A stretch of DNA of 64,000 nucleotides from Aquanectria penicillioides (lineage: Eukaryota; Ascomycota; Sordariomycetes; Hypocreales; Nectriaceae). A program made the position numbers and the translations under genes. This document shows, piece by piece, positions 54,171-64,000 of this stretch; the stretch's first letter is position 1; each line of letters begins with the position of its first letter. The stretch is taken from positions 248,001-312,000 of the forward strand of contig PYIU01000001.1 in the NCBI GenBank assembly GCA_003415625.1, read 5' to 3'. A model generated the notes under the pieces. That model searched no databases. It saw only the letters and a list, made by a program, of their open reading frames with translations, and was not told the origin of the DNA.

Positions 54171-54644
54171 TCATTCCTTGAAATTAATAAACCAGTGAAG
54201 CCTCTCGGCATCCAAAATCTCGTCCTCCACCAACCTCCCCACCTCCGACACCTCTCCGTTGACCTGCTCATAGCGCACGAGCGTCGGCACGTGGTGGACG
54301 TTCCATTTTTTCCTATACTTGTTGTCTTGATCCTTCCATCTAAGTCACAGCACTGGTCAGTTGAATCAATCGAGGAGTTTCGGCTGCTCTTGTCCCGACT
54401 CCCAAAGTGGCTAAACATACGCTCGTCTCTGTCCAACTTCAACAATTGCTAGGTTCGGTGCATCCTGGGCATAAAATGCGGCATCGATATAGGGAAGGGC
54501 AGCCCGGACGTCAGGACACCATGAGAGACCGGTCTTGGGGTCTTTTGAAGATACAAAGACGATGAAAAGCTGCGATTCGGGGTTGTTGGTCAAGGGAAGG
54601 CGCTTGGCGGAGCTCGGCAGCGAAAGATTTCTAACAATGGGCAT
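54171..54644 (-). CDS. TXNDC17-like thioredoxin-fold protein
   Basis: Two exons (54644-54421, 54339-54171) join to 130 aa. LFIVFVSSKDPKTGLSWCPD followed by VRAALPYIDAAF, then VEVGQRRAWKDQDNKYRKKW and HHVPTLVRYEQVNGEVSEVG, match the small cytosolic thioredoxin-like family (TXNDC17/DUF953). The active site reads WCPDV: the first cysteine is present but the second cysteine of CxxC is replaced by Val, so classical disulfide reductase activity is unlikely. The length fits the family. The intron is 81 nt. Confidence 0.87.
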
Positions 54645-55366
54645 CGTGGAGACGGGTCAAAGACGGATGGACAAAAGGAGCGTGGAGAAGAGCGGCGTGG
54701 TAAGTGCAACGGCTATCATGTCCTCAAAGACGCCGCGTGAGGCTATCGTGGGGTAATATTTGTAATCAGGGGCGATGACACCATAACGGGTCAATGTTCG
54801 CTAATTGGCGATGAATCCGTTCAAGGCCGTTTTCGTTGCGGGGGTCCTTGGCGGTGCGGGTCCCAAGGCCCCCGAGAGCCCAGAAAACAAGCCCATTTCT
54901 ATCACGCCATCGAGTGACGGGCTCTAGTGCAGTTAGTAGACACCTGCGGCTATAGTCGACGACGCGAATCCGCGAATGTGGCCGAGCCTGACTTGTTGCA
55001 CATTGCGCCGCTGAGCCAGGCTATCCCGGTCGGTGAGATGAGGGTGTCGCAATGGAGTCGTTGCGTTGCATGCATTAGAGTCGTCCAGGTGGCAGAGCTT
55101 GCATGTCGTCGATGAGATTCTGTTTGCCCCCATGCAAGAGGATCACCGGAAATCACCAAAAGTCGACCAGAAATCACCAGACAGCTGTCCACGGCGTTGC
55201 GCAAACCTGCGTGTCGAGCACCCCAAACAAGCAGGTCGTCAGCAAGGACGTAATCGAGCCGCTTCGGGCAGATGCCGCAGCTCCTGGAGCCGAGCTGCTG
55301 TTGACTTTTTGCCGAAGAACCATGCAATCCCGCTCACCGACGGTTACATCCCGCGACTAGTCAACT
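54645..55366. other. Intergenic, possibly lost 5' part of the next gene
   Basis: About 720 bp. The region 55300-55366 reads smoothly as AVDFLPKNHAIPLTDGYIPR in one frame and may be the eroded 5' part of the pseudogene that follows. No other feature seen. Confidence 0.4.
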
Positions 55367-57005
55367 ATGTATACGTTTGAGGATAGGGCGGCAACGGGCT
55401 TGAGGAAGGGGAAAGGAGGACGGAAGCTAGAGCCAAACGTCTTCTTATCAGCGGTCAAGGTCGTGCGCGATGGCGACCTTCTTTTGCTGAGCGGCAACAG
55501 CGGTGCCGGAAAAACTGCTTTTGCCAAACATATCAGCTATGTTATCAGTTGGCGACAAAGGAGCTCCAAGAACCACGTCCAGTATATCGAAACGAACGAA
55601 AATGGCAATACTTGCGATGAAAATTGGCAAGAAACAGGCACATTGTCATGTTATTTTGGCATATGTGGTTCAGCAGACGTGACCTCATTGATCCAAGACG
55701 CCTTGCCCAAAATACGACAGAGCTTCTAGGCGGAAAAGACTCGCAACAAGTCTCATCTATTGCTGATCATCGACAGTATCGAAAAATCAAGGCATCAAGG
55801 TCCTACTCTTCTCACCCAAGTACTCAGCCTGATTGCGGGAATCGGCAATATCAAGCTGCTCCTTCTCGGAGAGACCAGCGTGGTGAAGCGCTGGAACCTG
55901 CCTTCGGACGTGGTGCGCCATGAGCTTTTGCTACTCCTCGAGGTTCAACGACGAGAGACAGAAGGAGCCCTGACCAAGATTTCCGCCGTTGCAAGTCGAG
56001 ACTGGGATTTGGTGCAACAGCGGCAATTCCGATCTTTTTCTCCATGGCCCTGGAGGCGGTGCATCGAGGCGATCAAGCAGAGGAGCTACTGGATGCGTGG
56101 CCGGCTGCAATAGTTCCAGAAGAGGACGAGATTCACCAAATTACAACACAGGAATTTGACCTGCTGAGTAAGGACTCGCTGTCTATTCGGTCAGATGAGA
56201 TACCTCCATCTCACGCATTCGCAAATTCCACAGTATTATCATCAGCATGTACCCAGCATTTACTAGCCGCTCGTCACCTTGTCAACTCTCCCCTGGAAAA
56301 GGCCACTGAACTCCTCTACCAAAAAACCTGTGGATTTAGAGCCGCCTTTGCGTAGTCTTCTGGTCCGCCTCGAGAAAACTGGTGATACAAACGACTTGGT
56401 AGAAGGACTGACGGCTTCTCTACCGAGAAAGCAGAATGTGCTGGCGACCAATCTTAGCTGGTACGATGCAATGGCCTACTGCGAGTGGCTAACCCGTGAA
56501 TGGCGTGCGCGCGGCAAAATTTGGCCCTAACGAAGTCGTGCGTCTGCCAACGGAGCCACAAAATGGGAGCGATCTGCACGGGTTTAGCATACTCTTGAAA
56601 CTAATGACGGTCTGATTCATCCTTGGGGGACGGAATGGCAGGATCATTCTGCGACCTACGACGAGATGGGGTTCAACAAAACCTCCTCTATTAGACTATT
56701 TCCTCCAGGTAAAACATCCTACGGATGCTACGACATGACGGGACACGTCTGGGAGTGGTGTACCACGCTCTGGGGTGAGGACACGACCACGCCGAGATTC
56801 TAGTATCCCTGACGCAACGACGGCAACGAGGCTTTGGATGCGCCCTTCTCGATACGACGAGTCCTTCGAGGAGGTTGCTTCTCTAGCGAGAGATTCAAGG
56901 TCACAGCCACACACCGCGGAAGCCTTGAACCGGCGGCATCCTAGCGTGGCAATGGTTTCCGCGTGGTAGTTGTGTCAAAACTAGACTTGACGAAAACTCA
57001 ATAGT
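55367..57005 (+). pseudogene. Broken P-loop NTPase with C-terminal FGE/SUMF1 domain
   Basis: The first frame encodes a Walker A motif, LLLLSGNSGAGKTAFAKHIS, and after a TAG at 55727-55729 continues in frame with LLLIIDSIEKSRHQG, which may be Walker B. After frame changes near 55950, at the A6 run 56321-56326 and at 56520-56522, the 3' part is a formylglycine-generating-enzyme (SUMF1) fold: NLSWYDAMAYCEWLTREW, CYDMTGHVWEWCTTLWG, VLRGGCF and GNGFRVV. More TAG codons occur at 56585, 56801 and 56943. NTPase-FGE combinations are typical of STAND-like signalling proteins. The order of breaks, spread along the whole gene, supports a real pseudogene. Confidence 0.7.
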
Positions 57006-57424
57006 GCTGGCTGATTCTTTCTTGAGCAATGATACGTCGAATTTTTTCCGTGATAGCCTTTTGCATCTTTTAACAAGCCCGGGCCCTACGAAATGGCGTG
57101 TTTCCCCGTAGCGGAATCGGAAGAAGGGGTACGTGATTTCCGCGCTGCCTGATGTCACCTCAGTACAGAAAAATTCTTTCGCCAGGTATAAATCCGACTA
57201 GCACAATTCGGTTACTTATGCATGCTAATTTAGCGGTATGACTAGCACTGAACTGAAAAATGGGCTGCTCTTGATAGCCTTGTGGGTCGTCTCTGCGAAT
57301 CGCCTGGCCTTAGTGACCTTATCCGCACGAGTCGGGGAGTTGCTCATTCTGGATGTTTTGGGCAATAGTTGTCCATCGTACTGATTTCTTTATTAAATCT
57401 TTAATACCCCCTTACAATCGAGTT
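57006..57424. other. Convergent intergenic region
   Basis: About 420 bp between the FGE pseudogene and the convergent unknown gene. Nothing recognised. Confidence 0.5.
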
Positions 57425-58632
57425 CTAGGCTCTGTTGTCCAATGTCGTAGTAGACACCTCAACAAGACAGACCAAGTACAGCCATAGTAAGCTCAGTCTC
57501 AGATATTCCAAACATTGACCGTATGCAATCTCCCTGTCCTCATCCTCAACAGCCTCATTTGCCAGTTTGATGAGTCGATCTGCCTCTAGGTCTTGATCGC
57601 CTTGCCACCACACTACGCGAGTTGGACTTGAGATTTGGTCATCAAGAACGCGATATATGCTGTGAGGCGAAGACTCGAACAGATCCAAATCCCCAATTTC
57701 TTTCTCGAGCCCGACTTCGCGAGCATATTCGGCGCGGTTCGCTTCAACCTCGGCCTTCACCTCGAACGCTTCAAGTGACGAAACGACGAACTGGGTAATG
57801 GCCTCAGCCCGCTCTGGCATAAAGGTTGGCGCACGCAGAGTAAATAGGGGCACTCAGGTCGATTCCCCCCAAGAGCATTTTGTAAGGCAAAGACACCTTG
57901 GTGAAAATTTAAGTCGTAAATGGCCGACGGAGTATTGGTTGCAGTACCCCATTGCAGATTTAGTGCAAAGATGGGGTTTTGGTCCAGTAGTTCCAGGTTC
58001 AATGCAACATCGATTTTCCCTTCAACTAACTGCTTGAGCCTTTCTTCTGCACTCGGTTCGGCCGTGGCAATAATATGATGCAGACTCTGGCTGTTGGGAG
58101 TCGAGTGTGGGTAGTCTAGCACCGCTTTGCCTCTTTCCCGGTCAAACCCAAGGACGCGGCACCGTCCGGTGCCCAAGATCGGCTTTCCATCAGGATCGAT
58201 TCTGCAAATGCAAAACTCGGCAAAGACATCCAGAATATCCGCTACTAGCTCTAGGTTCACAGCCTTGACGGTTCTGTCATCTTTGGCCGTAATCTGGGCT
58301 CGTGCAAGGTAGCGGTGGTAGCTCCATCTCATGCCAAATGTATCTCGGGAATCCAAGATGTCACGAATCAAGTCCGTGATATGATTTGCTACACAGACAA
58401 GGACATCATGAAATGCCGCGCCCTTGCAGATATTAAAGGGCCACTTGTAGCCGTTCCGAGAATGATCCCACCTGTCAAAAAGTGCCGGAAGTGCTCGTCC
58501 GCCGGGTCGCCATTTTAGGAGGGGCTTGAAGACGCAATTCTTCAGCGTAAGCACGCTAGTATCATCTGTGACCTGCGTATGCTGTCGAAAGTCGACATTT
58601 TCTAAGCCAATGCGGAGTGTCCTCGCTGCCAT
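57425..58632 (-). CDS. Unrecognised protein (one frame break)
   Basis: From the ATG at 58632 the frame runs about 260 codons to a G4 run at 57847-57850, where the coding frame shifts by one. One more base there (C5 in the sense strand) joins it to the next frame, PLFTLRAPTFMPERAEAITQ onward, giving 402 aa ending at 57425. I do not recognise the family. Visible: a charged middle with VNLELVADILDVFAEFCICR, the segment GRCRVLGFDRERGKAVLDYP, an acidic C-terminal part and a final hydrophobic stretch (LSLLWLYLVCLVEV). An upstream frame extends to 58722 without an ATG. It converges with the NTPase-FGE pseudogene and may share its origin. Confidence 0.5.
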
Positions 58633-59380
58633 GGTACCAAGCACAATCAAGCTAGTTGAGGCCTTGCCATGGTTTAATTCGTAGACAGATTCTGTGCCGT
58701 CTCCAACGGCATGGATTCCCAAAAAACCATGGGTTTTTAAGCGAATCCATGTCCAGATATTTCCTCCGCCTCCCCAGACATGGGATCAGCAATGATGCGT
58801 TATGTCGCATCACTGGCGCAATTCTACTGTCCGGGTAGTCACGCGGTAGTTTCAAGAACGGAGCCAGCTACCGAGTTCAATAATAAACTCCGCAACGGAC
58901 ATTATCCCGATTAGGGCCCTTAGTTGCTTCTCTAGCAAGTTTACAGATCCTGATCGTTTCTTTCGGCCGATACCCCACGGCCATAACTGTTGGGCGGCCA
59001 CGTGGTTTTGGAGGCATAATAATGGGCCAGGATGGTGTCATTGTACCCGACCCACAAGACTCTGTATCTGAAGATGAAGATCAATTGCATGGGAAATGGC
59101 ACTTCTCACCTATGTATTTGAAAGACTAGTCTCGGTGAGAATGGAAATGTTCGTGTTTGGTCGAGATAGGATCCCTGCCGAGTCAAAATGTCCTCCCCGA
59201 ATGTGGTACCTTCTACCACCGTCGTCGATGCTGTTTTGGATGACGAAGTTGAGAAGACACCGCGGTGGCGTCGCATGTTAAGACCCGTCCTGGATTCCAT
59301 TGAAGGAGACCCAAGAGACTAAATATATGTCTAAAAGCTGGATGGCTTTATGTTGTAGGTTGGGATACAATACCGTCTGT
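58633..59380. other. Intergenic
   Basis: About 750 bp. No gene recognised. Confidence 0.5.
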
Positions 59381-60290
59381 CTAGGTTATTTTATCAAGTA
59401 CTTGGATCAACGAACATCAGTAAGTGAAATTAATTCTCCAATGTAGTCGAAAACTTACAATTTCCTCTAATATAGGCAATGATTTTGTGAGTAGCATGCA
59501 AAAAGATGTATCTCGCGTACCAACTCACCTATCATCCACCTGTGTTGTCTAATCACGGCCCATTCAGCTCAAGTTTCACGGAAATGAAAGAAACTGGCTC
59601 AATACTTGGTTCAGTCTCGGTATCATTATTAGTAGTTTGCCGACAATGATGTCACAACTGAGCTGGGCACGTCGTTCCCCGCTACATTGCCTTGCTTGGT
59701 AGCTGGTATTGCCCAAAGTACCTCAGAAAGCGTGTTGCGATTCTCCTGGAAATCGAATCTTTTACGAGGCAGAAGACAGAGAGTACGACATTCAGCGAGT
59801 TGAAAGCACTGGTCACCGTGCACCAATCAAGTTGTCCTAGAAGGTAGTTAAGGAAGCCCACTCTGGTTGGAAAATCTGGGCATTGGTCTTCCCTTACGTT
59901 TGAGTATCAAGTTTCAAAGATCAAAGTCTGCCAGACCTGGGAACTAAGACGGCTCTAGTATGGTTGCAGCCTGCCACACCGCAACGAGCTACTTTAACAT
60001 CTGGCTTTCTGCCTTCGGCTATAACGTCGTTGAAGTAAACGTTCTACCGACTGGTGGCCACGGTGTTGTTATGGTGGTTACCATTTTCTGGAGAATACTG
60101 GCAGACCGCGCAGGAAAGAGGTTTATCTCTATCAATAGCCTACTGCTTTTGATGATTTCTCAAACAGCCTGCTCTCTGTATGGGACATTCCAAAGTCGGC
60201 TTAATGTTTGCCTTTGATCTCTCATACGCCGGGTCAGCCACGACTCCCGTTCTTATTGTATTCTGATGAAGACCTCCATACCGTTCAAGT
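59381..60290 (+). pseudogene. Decayed Dal5-type MFS transporter
   Basis: LGYFIKYLDQRTS (59381 on) and, after an intron-like gap, NDFVSSMQKDV are the first-helix region of Dal5/vitamin-type transporters. A mid-loop piece SGWKIWALVFPYV (about 59868-59905), then SYFNIWLSAFGYNVVEVNVL (about 59988-60047) and VGLMFAFDLSYAGSATTPVL (about 60194-60255) follow the family order in changing frames, with many stops and missing segments. It is a relic; the region between is unreadable. A third member of the same family in this window, after the intact gene at 9.5 kb and the remnant at 15.6 kb. Confidence 0.65.
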
Positions 60291-63200
60291 CTGGCATAAT
60301 TGCTATTCCTTCCAACAACAAAATTCCATCACATATATCCACAAACTCGGTAGAGTAAAACGATTTCACTCTCATGGCTGTATTATATTCAGCTGGTTTA
60401 TTCTGTAATCCTCATTCACATGTGAGGGGTTAGATATGCGCCTTGATGTCAAGAACTGCATTAGGCTTCCGTGAACCTCAAGTGTTTGAATCAGACCAAG
60501 GTTCGTGGTGTGCCCCTGTCATTGCCTCACAGCACATTCATATATAATCCAATTAGATGGAGATCCTTCATTAAAAAAAGGAGGGTTCGATAAGATCCAA
60601 TGGCGTTAGTCACCTGGTCCTAGGTAGACGTACGATTGATCATGGGTTAATCTCGTAACTATCCTTGTCATTGAAATATTTATCAGATATAAGACGAATC
60701 AGCGTTTTCTTGCTGCAAATAATATGTTTGTGCAGCTTACCTTGACCATCGTTGCTATGAACCTTGATCCCCATCCATCATGACAATAAATACTGCGTCA
60801 GTGACCCTAACACAACCCAATATTTCAATCACCTTTTCCATCGAAACTCTAACCTTTTTACAATATGAATTACCCTCGCGGCTGTGAACGGGAGGAGGCA
60901 CCTAAAACTGGGTCGTGGCACTTATTTAGAACCCTCACCCGAGACTCGACACGAGATACGATCCAGGGGGATTTCATTGTGCACTTGAAAAAGGGCATCG
61001 GCATGCAATTCACTTGGACAACCCGATGGTCATGTATATGCCTTCTATGCACGATACCAATTCCCTACGGAAATGACCCGCGAAGAGTCGATGAGTACCT
61101 GCAACAAATTCGTGGCCGTCTATAGCTTTAGTAGCCGGTCAGGACCGCTTCTCAATATCGTGCTACACAACCACATCTACCGCTGCTATTTACGGCGCTT
61201 GCTATGATTATAGGATCATAGCTAATTACGGGTACAGGGCGTTTCAACGAACAAGCTTGTTCTTGATGGGAAGTCTGGCTGGCCTTGTGACGGTTTTAAC
61301 CAAAGCGAAGTGCCAGTAGATACGTTAACAGGTGAGAATAAATCCTGATGTAATAGAGAGGGTTGGGAATGAGTGAATAGTGAGAGCACTGCAGGACCAA
61401 CTACTGAAAGTTACGTGTGTAGTCAATGTAGTTAATCCTTTTCTTTTCAATTTTTACGTGGGACGATTCCTACATTTCTGTACAATCACGGCTTTGGTGC
61501 GAGAAACTCTGCTCGCTCCTCCCAACCACATAGGAAAAGAGGCATTCTACTTCCTACTACCTGCTGCATTTCATGCCAGATGTCACGGTTGTATTTGCGC
61601 CGTGGGCATGTAGGGTAAGGCATAACCTTGATCAGTAAGCTGGTGCAATTTGGGGAGAGCGGGATGTGGGCACCAGCACCCACCGAGGCCCAGTGCTACA
61701 CTAGAACAGAAGTGAAAATTGATAGTAGCATACGGCTTGCTATTGAGTCACGAAGTTGATGTGCGTACACGTGTAGTCGAAAGTGCTTCGCTCAGCCGAG
61801 ACGCGAGACGTTTCCCAACCTTGAGATCGTCTCAGAATGTGTCCAACCCCTGTCAGCCAAGCCCTATGAGGCTTTGACACCTTGCCTTGACCAGCCTGCC
61901 GGGACTAATCCTCATGTGACGCGCAGAATAACTTATTGCAATTGGGCAAAAAGCTGGCTCGGCCTGTCTCGCGTGATCATGATCTTCCACGTCTCGTATC
62001 CAGCAACCTCGCACCGTCGGGTACACAACACCCAAGGCCTCATGATGAGGCTTGGCCTGTTACTTGTGTTAACTGTCAATGGCAAACTTGGGCGCGTCTT
62101 CAGAAAAACAAGGCGTCTTGCCCGAGGTTCCCTTCATGTTGTCATGCTCTTCGACTGCTCCAGCTCGACCCACAGAATCGGCAATTATGTGCCAGTAGCG
62201 CAGCGCCTCCAGCATCATTCAACGCTAGTAGAAGACAAAGCACACAGAACTATCGAAAAGCCAAGTTTAGTTTCTTCAGGTTCAAGATAAACAATAAGCC
62301 TAACTGAGTCCGGGTATTTTTTGGCGCTCAGCAGGTGATAATGACAAGGACCCCTTGCACCGCCACAGAGACTCCCATTCGACTTCATGCAAATGTATGG
62401 ATATCTCACTCAGCTCGGCCCTTGCATGGTGATTGCTGACGGTCCTTCCTGAATTGTGGCTTCAGCTTGCCGTCTCACAGCCGGCCATGTGTTTGCTGGG
62501 ATTACCTCGTACTATCAAGCAAGATTGGTCTCGAATTTGATCTGTAGATTATCTGTTGAGATGTCCAAATAGCGTGCCGCCAGAGCGCATGTGATAGGCT
62601 AAAACGTGTAGACTACGGTGTATTTGCTAACGAGAGAAAGCCTACAATATCTCAATCTGAAAGCCAGCTAATTATTAGATTTTTTCTCTTGGGCATCGAA
62701 AGAACTTCCATTCCAAAACACTCATTTACAGGACTCTGCATTAAAGAAACAAGTGATTTACTACTTGAAGGTATTTTACGCAAAACTCGTCAACACAGCC
62801 CTACCAGGATGCACACAAAGCTGCTACAGTAGCTGTGGGGTTTTGGACATTTTGGCCCGCACTAGTCCGCATCGGGGCGATTTCACTACACAAAGCTGCT
62901 GAGCTCGTGGCTCTCACTATTGAGGTCCAGAACGCGGTCTAGCCGTAGCTGCTTCCCAGCCGCAGGACGAATTAATTGGCCAACCAGGCTTACAGACTGG
63001 GCTCAGTGGCCGATTGTGGCAATAGGAGATGGCGGTGTTGTGAGAGCTTCAGTAGTGGCCGTTTCTTGCTAGGCTTGTTTTTTCCTCTTTCTGCTCTCAC
63101 AGTGCTGGGCAAAGAAAGAGAAGCCGTGATTTTATGTCTCTAGAACAGCCCAAGGAAATATTCTGTTTCGTGCCGGCCTCAAATTTTGCATGAACGAAAT

Positions 63201-63439
63201 ATGTTGAGACTGGGTATTTTCCGCAAGTAAACAATCTCACATTTCCCGCCTGAACTATCGAGAATGTCATCTTGTGGCTTTTACTATCGTCAATAGTGTC
63301 AGGGGTTACCGGCTCTTGTTGAACTAGACTTGACGATTCTTCCTCATAAAGTAAACCATTTGGCTCTCTGCACAAACACTCGTTTCTCCTCAACATACTG
63401 ACCTCATTCACTCTTTTTACTCTTTTGTTCTAGGTCATC
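60291..63439. other. 3.1-kb gene-poor region
   Basis: No recognisable gene. Short frames (60865-61125, 61874-62290, 63097-63411 minus) show no family features. The 14-base string CACACAAAGCTGCT or a close variant appears twice about 75 bp apart near 62812 and 62887. Right end: promoter and 5' leader of the secreted protein, perhaps with a leader intron ending at TTCTAG near 63433. Confidence 0.45.
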
Positions 63440-64000
63440 ATGCGATTCACTAATACACTCCTTTTTGTTGGCCTCTTTGGCAACGGCATCCTCGCCCGCC
63501 GTTCCGGCCCATGCCGTCACTCTCACAGTCCCGAAATCTTCCCCTCCACGGGAACTCCAGGCCCCCACGCTACTCCCACCGATGATGAGGTCTTCACTCC
63601 TCTTCTGAGCCCCATGGGAACGCCGGATGCTCACCATACCGGAATTGACGAGCTCTTCACTCCCCTTTTCAGCCCCATGCCGACTGAGGACAGCCATAGC
63701 AGCACCACGGCTCCCCCAACCACCACTACCGCGCCTCCCACAACGCTCAGAACTACCACTACCACCTCCACTACCACTTCTGCTGCACCTGTTTGCTCGA
63801 CCTTCAAGCTCAAGGTCAAGGGCGGCACCTACAACAACTATTACTTCACTTACAGCCAGAACCCTGGCATTCTTGGTGTTTCCAAGAATGTTCTCGCCGG
63901 AGCAAAGTTTCACCTGAAGGATAGCAAGCTTACCGCCAGCAATGGTCAGACCTTTGTCGTCAGAAACACAGCAACAACCGCCCGATTTGCTCAGACTGTC
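63440..64000 (+). CDS. Secreted Thr-rich protein, truncated by window edge
   Basis: An open frame of 187 codons runs from the ATG at 63440 off the right edge. The first 20 residues (MRFTNTLLFVGLFGNGILAR) form a signal peptide ending near a dibasic ARR. A tandem motif follows: DEVFTPLLSPMGTP then DELFTPLFSPMPT. Next is a Thr/Pro-rich linker, then a domain beginning VCSTFKLKVKGGTYNNYYFT that appears globular. The layout is that of a fungal cell-surface or secreted protein with an O-glycosylated linker. I do not recognise the C-terminal domain. Confidence 0.7.
   Translation, partial: MRFTNTLLFVGLFGNGILARRSGPCRHSHSPEIFPSTGTPGPHATPTDDEVFTPLLSPMGTPDAHHTGIDELFTPLFSPMPTEDSHSSTTAPPTTTTAPPTTLRTTTTTSTTTSAAPVCSTFKLKVKGGTYNNYYFTYSQNPGILGVSKNVLAGAKFHLKDSKLTASNGQTFVVRNTATTARFAQTV

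Noticed and set aside
61874..62290. 138-codon plus-strand frame
   Set aside because: No motif or hydrophobic pattern typical of a gene; competing frame in the same place.

Overview
The window is chromosomal DNA of a filamentous ascomycete. The genes carry several short spliceosomal introns (about 50-110 nt, GT-AG, one GC-AG), there are Zn2Cys6 regulators, fungal transporter families, GPI-anchored Ser/Thr-rich wall proteins, a cutinase-type esterase, a LaeA-like methyltransferase and a HeLo-domain protein. A Sordariomycete (perhaps Hypocreales) is my guess from gene content only. Exons were joined by eye from reading frame, splice signals and family conservation. No RNA gene, CRISPR array or intact transposon was seen.

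Layout. 0.1-1.1 kb: RTA1-like membrane protein. 2.8-6.3 kb: a GPI-anchored fasciclin protein convergent with a Zn2Cys6 factor. 7.4-8.2 kb: AhpD/carboxymuconolactone-decarboxylase-like protein. 9.5-18.0 kb: Dal5-type anion transporter, SMP-30/lactonohydrolase, GNAT acetyltransferase, two decayed divergent genes (type-B carboxylesterase and a second Dal5-type transporter, both lacking their 5' halves) and a ketopantoate reductase; the mix could concern pantoate or pantolactone. 18.9-20.4 kb: a HeLo domain fused to a ubiquitin-conjugating (E2) domain.

20.8-28.4 kb looks like a nitrogen-scavenging cluster: a Zn2Cys6 regulator, an NCS1-type nucleobase/allantoin permease and, divergently, an isochorismatase-family hydrolase joined to an amidase (biuret/ureidoacrylate hydrolase plus allophanate hydrolase style). 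GATA motifs lie in the permease/hydrolase promoter and upstream of the regulator. 29.4-31.1 kb: DHA1 drug/polyamine exporter. 31.4-37.0 kb: a GH3 glycosidase with a PA14 insert, divergent from a sugar transporter, with an 18-bp perfect palindrome of two opposed GATAAG sites between them. 37.4-38.7 kb: a seven-exon PARP-like ADP-ribosyltransferase that is invisible as long ORFs. 39.6-40.8 kb: NAPE-PLD-like metallo-beta-lactamase fold enzyme. 41.7-45.0 kb: long coiled-coil protein. 47.0-48.4 kb: nine-exon LaeA-like methyltransferase. 51.5-52.9 kb: GPI-anchored CE5 cutinase/acetylxylan-esterase-like protein. 54.2-54.6 kb: TXNDC17-like thioredoxin-fold protein. 55.4-60.3 kb is a decayed zone: a P-loop NTPase plus formylglycine-generating-enzyme (FGE) pseudogene, an unrecognised gene and a transporter pseudogene. 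The right edge holds the start of a secreted Thr-rich protein.

One recurring oddity: at least five otherwise well-conserved reading frames are each interrupted by a one-base deficit, four of them in short homopolymers of four or more bases. This could be assembly error or real decay and should be settled before any of these genes is called broken.
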